Assembly: GCF_947495275.1 (NCBI RefSeq) | Contig: NZ_CANLYL010000017.1 | Location: forward strand, 27,538-91,537 | Direction of reading: 5' to 3' | DNA: 64,000 bases | Source: an uncultured Roseobacter sp. | Lineage (GTDB): Bacteria > Pseudomonadota > Alphaproteobacteria > Rhodobacterales > Rhodobacteraceae | In this document: positions 16,446-24,868 of the stretch, piece after piece | Numbering within the stretch: position 1 is the stretch's first letter | How the letters are laid out: each line of letters begins with the position of its first letter | Position numbers and translations under genes: made by a program | Notes under the pieces: model-generated | What the model was told of the DNA's origin: nothing | The model's input: only the letters and a program-made list of their open reading frames with translations | The model's database searches: none

Positions 16446-17867
16446 TCAGGGGGTCCAGTTGAAACTGCGCTGGAGGCCGACAAAAACTGTGTTTGACCGG
16501 CGGTCCCGGGCGTTATCTTCGGCGGAGAAGGAATGAGAGAACCCGCTGACCAGCCCCCAGTCACGGGTCAGGTCGTAGCGGTAGGTCAGGTTGACATCCA
16601 GACGTTTACCGTCACTGCCGTTTTGCTGTAATTCGTTCCGGTTAAAGAAGGAAACGCTCAGCCCAAAGCTGGAGATGCTGTTGATCCGCTGATCGTAGCT
16701 TGCGCGCAGGCTGGTGTTGATGTCCTCGTCGTTGTTGCTGTCGGTGTTCACGCTTTGCGCCAGACCAAAGCTCAGAACGGCGGTTGGCAGCTCATGGCGG
16801 TATTCAATATCGACCAGGGGATCGGTGCCGACCACATCAGCCCCGGTCACGCCCAGGGTTACGGACAAAGCGCCCCGTGGCAGTTCCAGGTTCCGGCTGA
16901 CATTCAGGAAAGACCGGCGGCCATCGTCGTTGCTTGAGACATCGGAGGCAAAGTTCAGCCCCACAGAGCCATTTGGCAAAGCACGGGTCAGGCCAAAGCC
17001 AACGCTCACCCCTTCATCTGTCCCCACCTCGTTGCCAGAGCGTTCAATACTGTCATAACTCAAGGAAAGATCGGCCGTGAGGATGGGTGTGACCTCCAGA
17101 ACAACCCCGGCCCCGAAGCCGATGGTTTCCCGGTTCACCCCGTCGCCTTGCGCGTCGAAATCCCTGTAACTGGCGGTCAGGTTGGCAGTGATGCGGCGAT
17201 CAATGCGAAAATCAATCTGTCCTGAGACCTCATTGGTGCTCTGATCTGTCAGATCGGGATCATTGGTGCCGCTGAAGGTCAGCTCGCTATAGCGCCAGTT
17301 GAAACTGGCCCCGATGGGGGCTTCGCGTCCGATCGCGCCTTCAAGACCAAAGTTATAGCTTTGCCGCGTGCCGCTGTCCTGGTTGATGATATTGCCGTCC
17401 TGATCGAAATCCGCATCCAGCGCGGAGTTGTTGGTATCGGACTCGCGATAGCTGGCATTAAGGCCCAAGAGAGCATTGCGCGTGTTGCGGTCATAGTTGA
17501 GCCCGACCGTGGAATTCGTCAGATCAAAACTGGACTGGTTATCGCGGCCTTCCTCGATATCTGTACTAAGGTTCAGTGCAATGCGGTCAACGGAGGTGAT
17601 GCTCTCAAGACCGAACCCCAGCACGGTGCGGCCAAAGAAATCAGATTCCCCATCTGCTTCGAGATCAGGGTTGTCGCTGTATTCCAGACGCTGCGTGACA
17701 TCAAAGCGCGCAATAAAGCCGGGCGGGGCCACATCCTGAGCCCGCACCACAGCACCAACCGTGCACAAAATCAAAAACGCCCCGGTTCCCTGGTGCGTTC
17801 TTGTGGTTTTCCGCCTGTGCGAATGCCTGTTATTCGAACAGACGCCGTTCTGGTACCAGAATGACAT
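16446..17867 (-). CDS. Outer-membrane beta-barrel protein of the EPS/exosortase locus
   Basis: Up to 473 residues. After a signal-like segment (GAFLILCTVGAVVRAQD) comes a long series of alternating polar/hydrophobic strands rich in Asn, Asp, Ser and Arg, ending in FVGLQRSFNW-TP, near a classic terminal aromatic barrel signature. It resembles the 'PEP-CTERM-associated outer-membrane barrel' proteins of exosortase EPS loci and probably forms or supports the outer-membrane conduit for the polymer. ATG 17867 overlaps the export-protein gene by 38 bp. There is no later ATG before the signal sequence, so either this start or a TTG near 17771 is used. Homology is recalled, not searched. Confidence 0.72.
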   Translation of the reverse strand: MSFWYQNGVCSNNRHSHRRKTTRTHQGTGAFLILCTVGAVVRAQDVAPPGFIARFDVTQRLEYSDNPDLEADGESDFFGRTVLGFGLESITSVDRIALNLSTDIEEGRDNQSSFDLTNSTVGLNYDRNTRNALLGLNASYRESDTNNSALDADFDQDGNIINQDSGTRQSYNFGLEGAIGREAPIGASFNWRYSELTFSGTNDPDLTDQSTNEVSGQIDFRIDRRITANLTASYRDFDAQGDGVNRETIGFGAGVVLEVTPILTADLSLSYDSIERSGNEVGTDEGVSVGFGLTRALPNGSVGLNFASDVSSNDDGRRSFLNVSRNLELPRGALSVTLGVTGADVVGTDPLVDIEYRHELPTAVLSFGLAQSVNTDSNNDEDINTSLRASYDQRINSISSFGLSVSFFNRNELQQNGSDGKRLDVNLTYRYDLTRDWGLVSGFSHSFSAEDNARDRRSNTVFVGLQRSFNWTP

Positions 17868-18441
17868 CTCCGTCCTTCAGCTCGATATCGTTTGTCACAG
17901 CCCCGTTGGCCAGGGCTTTATAATTCAGGATCGTCACACGTTGTACACCGCTTCGATCCGTGCGGCGCAGCTGAACGCGTTTGATCGCTGCAAATCTTGA
18001 TACACCGCCACTGATGGCGATGGCCTGCAATAATGTTGTTCCCCGTTTGACCACAACCATGCCCGGGTTGTTCACTTCTCCGACGAAGTAGACGTCAATG
18101 CTGGGGCCGGTAATGCCCGTGCGGGCCGCATCCTGCGGATCCTGACGGGGTTGCACGCCGACAAAGACCGTGGGTGGGCTCGCGAAATTGGAGCTGATGG
18201 CATCCCGGATGGAGATTTGCACTTGGCTGATCGTGCGTCCCCCGGCCGTCAGGGTGCCTGCAAAAGGAAAGCTGATCTGCCCACTTGGCAGAACAACAAC
18301 AGCCCGGTCGAGGCTTGGGTCTTCAAGCACTTCCACCTGTAGCACATCACCAGAGCGGATCCTGTAGTCGCCCTGCGCGTTTGCAGAGACAGCACAGATG
18401 ACAAAGGCCATTACGGCTGACAACAGAGGTATGAGTTTCAT
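17830..18441 (-). CDS. Polysaccharide export protein (Wza/OPX family, SLBB domain)
   Basis: A 203-residue periplasmic/outer-membrane polysaccharide export protein. Residues 1-22 form a signal peptide (SANAQ cleavage). The Poly_export domain begins YRIRSGDVLQVEVLEDP and includes LPSGQISFPFAG and the ISQVQISIRDAI helix. The second half is an SLBB domain (VYFVGEVNNPGMV, LLQAIAISGGVSRFA). There is no lipobox and it is short relative to Wza, as is common for the OPX proteins in exosortase loci. The start follows a strong AAGGTGATC site. It lies between the TPR gene and the barrel gene in the export operon. Confidence 0.92.
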   Translation of the reverse strand: MKLIPLLSAVMAFVICAVSANAQGDYRIRSGDVLQVEVLEDPSLDRAVVVLPSGQISFPFAGTLTAGGRTISQVQISIRDAISSNFASPPTVFVGVQPRQDPQDAARTGITGPSIDVYFVGEVNNPGMVVVKRGTTLLQAIAISGGVSRFAAIKRVQLRRTDRSGVQRVTILNYKALANGAVTNDIELKDGDVILVPERRLFE

Positions 18442-18575
18442 ATCAGATCACCTTCCCGACGCCTCGGGGCTATTGTTGGAATGAACCGTTCCATAAAAAC
18501 AAGCTGAAACATCGCGGTGCCCTCATTTCGGCACCGCATTGTAGTGAATACATCACGCTTGCGGCGGGTGGTCGA

Positions 18576-21020
18576 TCACTGTTCGACCAGTGCACGCAGG
18601 CGTGCCATTTCTGCACGTGCCTTCTCGATTTGCGGATGGGTATCCGCCGGTCCGGCAATGGTGAGGGCCTTCTGTATCTGCTCCAGCGCTTCGTCATTGC
18701 GCTCCAGAGCGGCATAGGTGAAGCCAAGATGCGCCTGGACCACCGGATCTTCTGCCAGCCCGGCTGCAGCGCTTTCCAGATAGGGCAGGGCGCCTTCGGC
18801 ATCCCCACGGCGGAACAGCACCCAGCCGTAGGTATCCTGAAGGGCGGGCACTTCGAAATCGCGCAGACGGCGGGCAATCACCCAGGCCCGCTCAAGGCTG
18901 TCGGCATCGTCTTTATACGTTGCAAGCAGGCTGGCCAGGTTATTGGCGACAACAACCGCGCTGGAATTCTGCTCGTAAAGCGTCTCGTAAATCCCGATGG
19001 CGCCATCGACATCTCCGATACGCTCAAGCCTGCTGGCCTTGGCCCACATGACATTGGGGTGGTTGTTCGTGGCATCCAGCGCTTCTTCGATGATCGCATC
19101 CGCCTCTTCAGGGTTGCCCTGACGCAGCGCGATGCGGGTCAGTTGCAGCCAGGCATCCAGCGCTCTTTCAGGGGCTGCTGTGGTCACTTCACGCAAGGTG
19201 ATCTTGGCGGCATCCAGATCACCCGCTGCAGTCTGCGTGGAGGCCAGCGCCTGCTTGAGCCCAAGATTTTCAGGGTTTTCCGCGACCAGCGCCTGCGCCA
19301 TGCGTTGCGCTTCCTCGACTTCCCCGACCTGCAAACGCGCGCGCATCAGCACCAACCGCTCGCGCAGGCCAGCATCTTCACCGCTGGAGAGTTCTTCAAG
19401 GAACTGCATGGCCTGTTCGGTGCCGCCTTCCTGATTGAGGGCCTGGGCCTGCAATCCATTGGCCACATTGCGCGATTGTTCCGTGTCCAGGCGTCTCAGG
19501 GTGTCGATGACCTGATTGGCCCGGGGCAGGTCTTCCATACGCAGATAGAGATCGCCCAGCACGGTCAGAAGTTCGAGGTTGCCGGGGCTTTGCCGGAGCG
19601 CCGGCAGCAGGACGTCTTCTGCCGGGAAGAGACGGCCTTCCTGGATCAGAACCCTGGCGTAGCGGAGCGAGGTTTCAGGCGCATTGCCGGAAGCTTCGAC
19701 AGCCTGGGCGAGGAAATCGCGCGCCAGATCGGTCTCGCCTGTGCGTGTGTGCGCCTCATACATCAGGTTCATCGCCTGAACATCTTCCGGGGCCGTGTCC
19801 AGAGCCAGGCGCAGGTTGGCAATCGCAGCGTCGGTCTCGTCCGCCTGCAGCTGCCAGCTGGCCTGCATCTTCAGCGCATCAACCGCGGAAGGGTTTTGCT
19901 CAAGCACTTCTTCGACAAGACGGCGGGCCCCAACCTGATTGCCGGTGTTGACAAGCATCCGCGCCAGGGTGGCTTTGAACCCCGAGCTGTCCTCTTCATT
20001 GGCATCGCTCTGTTCCACGATGGCTTCCATCTCGGCGATCGCCTTGTCCTGCTCACCCGCCTGGAAATCCATCAGGGCCAACATCGCCTTGAAGCGATTG
20101 GGATTGGGGTTCACAGCAATCGCCCGTTCAATCTCGACACGGGCCGCATCCTCGCCGTGAACCTGCGAGACAAATTGGATCAGATTGACAAAGAGGCCGG
20201 GGTTTTCGTCGGCCGGATCGGAAATCTCCCGCAGGAAGGCTTCGGCATCCTCCAGTTTCTGCTGCGATACAAAGAACCGCAGCATCATGCGCTGGATTTC
20301 AGTATCGCCGGGGAAACGTTTGACCATGTCGCGCAACTGAACCTCGATTGCGTCGGTATCCTGCATCTGGCCCAGCATCCCCAACCGCTGGGTATAGAGC
20401 ACACGGTCATCAGGGGCCGCGGCCAGCAGGACATCCATGCGCTCAAGCGCCTTGCTCAGCGCGCCATCCCGCGCATAGCGGTCCATCAGCAACCGGTTCA
20501 GGATGTTGCTGTCCGGCAGGGTTGCCAGCAACGTCTCTGTTGGCGCCGTCAAGGCCTGTAGGGCCGGATCGTCTTCTGCAAGGGCGGCTTCGCGGTATTT
20601 CAGTCCCAGGCTGATGGCCTGAACGCGCGGATCCTCTGCGGAGAGCTCTACCGCAACAGTGCCGTGGCGGATGAATTCATCCCAGTTGCCCGCTTCAAAG
20701 GCCAGTTCCGCCAAGGCCCGGCGCGCTTCGAAATTCTCCGGGTATTGCTCTGCGATGGCCAGATATTGACCATAAGCCGCCCGCGGATTTCCCTGGGTCA
20801 TGAATAATTCGGCCATGGTCTGGCGGGTTGGAAGATGCGCCTTGTCAAACTCGAAGACATTGCGGAACTGAACCATGGCCCGGTCCGTATCACCGGATTC
20901 AATCAGGGCCAGCCCCGACTGGAAATATTCCTCAGCGCGGTCTGCATCTGATTTGCACCCTGCCAACGCAAGAAAGACCGCAGCGGCCAGAGCGGATTTG
21001 GAGAGGGTCGGAGCAAACAT
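18576..21020 (-). CDS. PrsT-like TPR lipoprotein of exosortase EPS system
   Basis: An 814-residue lipoprotein: the lipobox LALAGC gives Cys22 as the lipidation site, followed by a nearly continuous array of TPR helices (repeated A..Y/F...L/A patterns with A-x-x-x-P-D/E-N turns) to the end. It resembles the PrsT-type TPR protein that accompanies exosortase/EPS loci, thought to scaffold periplasmic export or synthesis components. Composition is highly acidic and Ala/Leu/Glu-rich, as expected. Upstream (21021-21179) is a 159-bp gap that could hold a promoter. The export-protein gene lies 134 bp downstream. Confidence 0.85.
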   Translation of the reverse strand: MFAPTLSKSALAAAVFLALAGCKSDADRAEEYFQSGLALIESGDTDRAMVQFRNVFEFDKAHLPTRQTMAELFMTQGNPRAAYGQYLAIAEQYPENFEARRALAELAFEAGNWDEFIRHGTVAVELSAEDPRVQAISLGLKYREAALAEDDPALQALTAPTETLLATLPDSNILNRLLMDRYARDGALSKALERMDVLLAAAPDDRVLYTQRLGMLGQMQDTDAIEVQLRDMVKRFPGDTEIQRMMLRFFVSQQKLEDAEAFLREISDPADENPGLFVNLIQFVSQVHGEDAARVEIERAIAVNPNPNRFKAMLALMDFQAGEQDKAIAEMEAIVEQSDANEEDSSGFKATLARMLVNTGNQVGARRLVEEVLEQNPSAVDALKMQASWQLQADETDAAIANLRLALDTAPEDVQAMNLMYEAHTRTGETDLARDFLAQAVEASGNAPETSLRYARVLIQEGRLFPAEDVLLPALRQSPGNLELLTVLGDLYLRMEDLPRANQVIDTLRRLDTEQSRNVANGLQAQALNQEGGTEQAMQFLEELSSGEDAGLRERLVLMRARLQVGEVEEAQRMAQALVAENPENLGLKQALASTQTAAGDLDAAKITLREVTTAAPERALDAWLQLTRIALRQGNPEEADAIIEEALDATNNHPNVMWAKASRLERIGDVDGAIGIYETLYEQNSSAVVVANNLASLLATYKDDADSLERAWVIARRLRDFEVPALQDTYGWVLFRRGDAEGALPYLESAAAGLAEDPVVQAHLGFTYAALERNDEALEQIQKALTIAGPADTHPQIEKARAEMARLRALVEQ

Positions 21021-21179
21021 AACATTTCCCTGATAGATAATGAGATCGATTCAAAGAGTAATACATCGCCCCAAGCAGGGCCAGCATGCTGGCGGGGGCA
21101 TCTTAAAACAATCTATTGAAAAAGAAGTGTCAGAGCAGATTTCGACCCGATTGGAGCCGGTGCCTCTGCTCTGATATAT

Positions 21180-21872
21180 CTAGTGACCCGTCGCGCGCAT
21201 GACGACGCCGGCAGTCTGGAACAGAATGCGCAGATCCAGTCGCAGCGACAACGTGCGGTTATACGTGTTGTCATAGGTCACGCGGTCGCCAAAACCACAG
21301 TCGTTGCGGTCAGAGACCTGCCACAACCCGGTGATCCCGGGACGCAGATCGTAATAGCCGCGCCCGTGATAGAAAGATTCCTGCCCAACCATCATCGGAC
21401 GGGGGCCCACCAGGGACATGGTTCCATTGAGCACATTGAAAAGCTGTGGCAGCTCGTCAATCGAGGTTTTCCGCAGCAGGCGGCCAACAGGCGTGATGCG
21501 CGGGTCTTTCTTGAGCTTCTGGGTGCTGTCCCATTCCGCCCGGGCTTCGGGGCATTTCTGCAGGTAGCTTTCAAGCTGGGCATCGGCGTTCTTGACCATG
21601 GTCCGCAGCTTCCACATGCGGAACTGCTCTCCGTCTTTGCCGACACGCAATTGGGAATAGAAAGGTTTGCCGCCGGTCAACAGCGCAACTGTGACGGCGA
21701 GAAGCACAACAATTGGAAGAACAATCGGGGCGCTCAGAAGTACCAGTGTCAGGTCGAGCAAACGTTTGAACACATCGCGATACAGCCCGGAATTAATGGC
21801 CTTAGGCGGTGTAATGCTGGTTCGAGAGCTTCCTTCAACATCGGTACTAAGATTAGGAACATGTAAAGTCAT
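21180..21872 (-). CDS. Initiating sugar transferase (polyprenyl-P hexose-1-P transferase)
   Basis: About 230 residues. A bacterial sugar transferase (WbaP/ExoY/PssA type) that moves a hexose-1-phosphate onto undecaprenyl phosphate to begin the repeat unit. One N-terminal membrane helix (residues ~38-62, LDLTLVLLSAPIVLPIVVL) is followed by the catalytic core: WKLRTM, then DPRITPVGRLLRKTSIDELPQ, MSLVGPRP, and RPGITGLWQVSDR. A TTG at 21878 would add two residues; ATG 21872 is preferred. It is the first gene of the minus-strand export run and is divergent from the ATPase-Wzz-kinase operon. Confidence 0.94.
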   Translation of the reverse strand: MTLHVPNLSTDVEGSSRTSITPPKAINSGLYRDVFKRLLDLTLVLLSAPIVLPIVVLLAVTVALLTGGKPFYSQLRVGKDGEQFRMWKLRTMVKNADAQLESYLQKCPEARAEWDSTQKLKKDPRITPVGRLLRKTSIDELPQLFNVLNGTMSLVGPRPMMVGQESFYHGRGYYDLRPGITGLWQVSDRNDCGFGDRVTYDNTYNRTLSLRLDLRILFQTAGVVMRATGH

Positions 21873-21968
21873 AAGCAACTATGGCTGGCAGCCGACCCTA
21901 TTAAAAAAGTTACAATTAAGCAGGAGGAAAAGGACTAATAATCAGACCCCCAACTCACGAACTGGTTA

Positions 21969-21980
21969 CGGTAATTACCG
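21969..21980. promoter_or_regulatory. Perfect 12-bp palindrome CGGTAATTACCG
   Basis: This self-complementary 12-mer lies 97 bp upstream of the sugar transferase start and about 390 bp upstream of the leader ORF of the divergent operon, in an AT-rich stretch. Its form and position suit a dimeric repressor or activator site that could control EPS onset. No regulator gene is present in the window. Confidence 0.4.
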
Positions 21981-22304
21981 AATGACTCTAACATTGAGAC
22001 AAAATTTAATAAAGTAATGAATGCTTTGTAATGATCTGAAATGACTAGCTATTTGATTTTTAGACAAATTTCATTCTGTTTTGCAGCATTACTTGGTAAA
22101 GAAAACACCCCCCATACACCCATAGCGGGAATGACCCGCAGTCTGGCCCGTACAATCCGGCGAAAACCCGGATATTGCTGAGGAAACAGAGACAGCACGT
22201 CCCGTGATGCGCGAATCATGAAAAGGGTGTCTTGATCTGGCGGATCGGCGTGAACATCTCTGCAACGGCCCATGAAACAACGGCACCGCCATAAAATAGC
22301 CGTG

Positions 22305-22332
22305 TTAATCGAACATGGATCACTTATATATT
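22305..22332 (+). promoter_or_regulatory. Possible promoter of ATPase-Wzz-kinase operon
   Basis: TATATT at 22327-22332 is a good -10 hexamer (5 of 6 to TATAAT). A weak -35 (TTAATC, 22305-22310) is 16 bp upstream. Transcription would start near 22339, giving a short leader before the ATG at 22363. Confidence 0.35.
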
Positions 22333-22362
22333 AGAGATACTTCCAGCAGTTTGGGAGGGCCA

Positions 22363-22392
22363 ATGAGTATGATTAATAGTGTGATGTTGTGA
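22363..22392 (+). CDS. Candidate 9-residue leader ORF coupled to ATPase gene
   Basis: ATG 22363 follows GGGAGGG (22353-22359) closely and encodes MSMINSVML. Its TGA (22390-22392) overlaps the GTG start of the ATPase (22389-22391) as GTGA. The ATPase start has no ribosome-binding site of its own, so translation through this mini-ORF could load ribosomes onto the operon. Confidence 0.4.
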   Translation: MSMINSVML

Positions 22393-23270
22393 GCCCGGAC
22401 CTTTATACAGACTACTTCAATTTCTCGGAGCGACCGTTTTCGCTCCTGCCGGACCCGGATTTTCTGTTCTGGTCCCAGGCACATGCGCGCGCGTTTTCGA
22501 TCCTGGAATACGGGCTTGTAACGCGGGCCCCGCTGACCGTGGTGACCGGTGAGGTTGGCACCGGCAAGACCACCCTGGTGCAGGCCCTGCTCAAGAACAT
22601 CGAAGAGGATGTGACCATCGGGCTGATCTCGAACGCCCAGGGCGGGCGCGGGGATTTGCTGCGCTGGGTTCTCAGCGCGCTCAATATCGCCCCGAACCCT
22701 TCGGGCGATTATGTCGCCCTCTTTGAACAGTTCCAGGACTTTGTGATTTCGGAATATGCCGAGGCCCGTTTTGTGGTGCTGATCATTGACGAGGCGCAGA
22801 ACCTGACCCACGAGGCTCTCGAAGAGCTGCGGATGCTGACGAACATCAACTCCAACAAGGACGAGATTCTGCAGCTCATCCTGCTTGGACAGCCGGAATT
22901 GCGGCACAAGATCACGGATCCTGCCCTGCGCCAGTTCGCCCAGAGGGTCACGGCGACCTATCACCTGGAACCGATGGACCTGACAACCGCGCGCCAATAT
23001 GTGCACCACCGGCTGATGCATGTCGGGGGCACGGGCAAGGAAATCAGCCCGCAGGCGATCCGGCTCATTCATGAAACCTCCCAGGGGATTCCCCGGATGA
23101 TCAACAAGATCTGTGACCTGGCGCTTGTTTATACCGCCAGCGCAGGTCACCGCACGGTGAGCCTGACAACCGTCAAGGAACTGATCCGCGACGGGGTCAT
23201 CTTGCCCACGAGACCGCTTCCGTTGTACCTGAAAAACCCCATAGATATTCCTGAGAAAGCCGCGGAATGA
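22389..23270 (+). CDS. ExeA-like AAA ATPase (exosortase-associated)
   Basis: A 293-residue AAA+ ATPase of the ExeA/GspA-like type called 'XrtA-associated ATPase' in exosortase EPS loci. The N-terminal YTDYFNFSERPFSLLPDP is the family signature; Walker A is GEVGTGKTTL, Walker B is VVLIIDEAQNL, and sensor-like IPRMINKICDLAL lies near the end. It lacks an obvious membrane helix. It probably energises or coordinates EPS assembly with the chain-length protein. It begins with GTG overlapping a leader ORF and ends in a 4-bp overlap (ATGA) with the Wzz-like gene. Confidence 0.9.
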   Translation: MSPDLYTDYFNFSERPFSLLPDPDFLFWSQAHARAFSILEYGLVTRAPLTVVTGEVGTGKTTLVQALLKNIEEDVTIGLISNAQGGRGDLLRWVLSALNIAPNPSGDYVALFEQFQDFVISEYAEARFVVLIIDEAQNLTHEALEELRMLTNINSNKDEILQLILLGQPELRHKITDPALRQFAQRVTATYHLEPMDLTTARQYVHHRLMHVGGTGKEISPQAIRLIHETSQGIPRMINKICDLALVYTASAGHRTVSLTTVKELIRDGVILPTRPLPLYLKNPIDIPEKAAE

Positions 23271-24814
23271 ACCTGGATCTGCAATTCTACTGGGGCCTGC
23301 TTTTGCGGCGCCTGCCCGTCATGATGGCCCTGTTTCTGGTCTGCGTCGTCAGTGCCGGTGTCACCGCGCTGAAACTGCCGCCCACCTATTCCACCTCTGC
23401 CCAGTTGCTGGTGGAGGAGCCTCAGATTCCCGACAGCATGGTTGCCGCTATCGTGCAGACGGACGCAAACCAGCAATTGCAGGTGATCGAGCAGAAACTG
23501 CTGACCCGCGCCAATATGCTCGACATTGCCCGCAAATTTAACGTCTTTGAAGGTATCCGGAGCATGGCGCCGGATGCGATTGTCGAAGGAATGCGCGGTC
23601 AGACCGATATCCGCCGGACCGGTGGACGGGGTCAGGCCACGCTGATGAGTGTTGCTTTTGAGGCCAGATCAGGGGCGATCGCGGCCAATGTGGTCAATGA
23701 ATACATGACCCTGATCCTGCAGGAGAGCAGCGATTTCCGCATGAGCCGGGCGGAAAGCACGCTGAGCTTTTTTGAGCAGGAGGTCGAGCGCCTCGGGGAC
23801 GATCTCGACCAGCAAAGTGCGCGGCTCGTAGAGTTCAAGAATGCAAATTCCGAAGCGCTGCCGGGGGATCTGAATTACCGCCAGAACCGTCAGACCCTGC
23901 TGCAGGAGCGCCAGGCCCGGCTGGAACGGGATGTCGCCGCACTGGTGAAACAGCGGCGCGATATGGTGGCGATCTTCGAAGCTACCGGACGGGTGAATGC
24001 GGAAAGGAATATCCAGCTATCCCCCGAAGAAGAACAACTGGAAAGACTGCGCTTCGATCTGGAGCAGGCGCTGGGGATCTATTCTGAAACCAACCCCCGG
24101 ATCAGCGTGCTCCGCAACCGTATTGCGAAGCTGGAGAAATCCCTGCAGGACCGGGCGGACGCCGCCCCAAAACCTGAGGAGGGCGAAGAGCCCCGGACCG
24201 TGACCGTGCTTGACCTCACCCTGGCCGAGATGGACCAGCGTCTGGAGAGCATGGAACAGGAGCTGGGCACTGTCACCAAAGAGCTGGAAGCCCTGGAGGC
24301 CTCCATTCAGGCAACGGCCGGCAATGCCATTGTGCTGAGCGGCCTTGAGCGGGATTTCGGAAACATCCAGACCCGCTATAACGAGGCGGTCAGAAATCTC
24401 AATCAGGCCCGCGTGAACGAGCGGATCGAGGTGAGCGCCCAGGGTCAGCGCATCAGCGTGATCGAAAGTGCCAGCGTCCCGCAGGAGCCGTCAGGCCCCA
24501 ACCGGTTCAAGTTCATCGCTGCGGGGATTGCGGCCGGTGGCGGGCTGGCTGTTGGCTTCTTCGTGCTGCTTGAACTGCTCAACCGCAACATTCGCCGCCC
24601 CTTCGAATTACAGTCGAAATACGGGATCATACCGCTGGCGGTCATCCCTTACATGGAAGCCCGGCGTGAACGGATGATCCGGCGCCTGGTTCTGGTCGGT
24701 GCCTTTGTTGCGGTGCTGATCGGTGTGCCGGCCGTGCTGTGGTATATCGACACGAACTACATGCCCCTCGACATTCTGGCCAATAAGGTCTTCGACAGGC
24801 TTGGCCTGACCTAG
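23267..24814 (+). CDS. Polysaccharide chain-length determinant (Wzz family)
   Basis: A 515-residue inner-membrane co-polymerase resembling the chain-length determinants of exosortase EPS loci. TM1 (LLLRRLPVMMALFLVCVVSAG, ~10-33) is followed by a Wzz domain (TYSTSAQLLVEEPQIP), then a long coiled-coil periplasmic region (residues ~160-395, with heptad-like Leu/Glu/Arg patterns), a Pro-containing VPQEPSGPNRFKF and TM2 (FIAAGIAAGGGLAVGFFVLLE). A third hydrophobic segment (LVLVGAFVAVLIGVPAVLWYI) lies near the C-terminus. No kinase domain is fused; the BY-kinase-like ATPase is the next gene, 54 bp downstream. Confidence 0.92.
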   Translation: MNLDLQFYWGLLLRRLPVMMALFLVCVVSAGVTALKLPPTYSTSAQLLVEEPQIPDSMVAAIVQTDANQQLQVIEQKLLTRANMLDIARKFNVFEGIRSMAPDAIVEGMRGQTDIRRTGGRGQATLMSVAFEARSGAIAANVVNEYMTLILQESSDFRMSRAESTLSFFEQEVERLGDDLDQQSARLVEFKNANSEALPGDLNYRQNRQTLLQERQARLERDVAALVKQRRDMVAIFEATGRVNAERNIQLSPEEEQLERLRFDLEQALGIYSETNPRISVLRNRIAKLEKSLQDRADAAPKPEEGEEPRTVTVLDLTLAEMDQRLESMEQELGTVTKELEALEASIQATAGNAIVLSGLERDFGNIQTRYNEAVRNLNQARVNERIEVSAQGQRISVIESASVPQEPSGPNRFKFIAAGIAAGGGLAVGFFVLLELLNRNIRRPFELQSKYGIIPLAVIPYMEARRERMIRRLVLVGAFVAVLIGVPAVLWYIDTNYMPLDILANKVFDRLGLT

Positions 24815-24868
24815 GTTTACCAAAGCGCGTGAGATCCCCCTCCTCCTCAAAAACGGATTTGTGACGAT

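Larger units (their letters stand above)
21873..22388. promoter_or_regulatory. 516-bp AT-rich divergent control region of the EPS export operons
   Basis: It separates the sugar transferase (minus) from the ATPase (plus). Listed separately are a 12-bp palindrome (21969-21980), a promoter candidate and a leader ORF. Additional hairpins are GCGGG/CCCGC at 22125-22139 and ATCCGG/CCGGAT at 22155-22173. The part 21880-22090 is much more AT-rich than the flanking genes. No convincing protein gene is seen; short minus-strand frames at 22049-22292 lack any family resemblance. Confidence 0.5.

Noticed and set aside
18630..20561. 643-codon open frame on the plus strand opposite the TPR lipoprotein gene
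   Set aside because: It mirrors the acidic, GC-rich codon pattern of the TPR gene, shows no domain, and the TPR gene has a lipobox and continuous repeats.
22049..22292. Small minus-strand genes in the divergent control region
   Set aside because: The two overlapping frames have no family resemblance, and no ribosome-binding site that I could identify.
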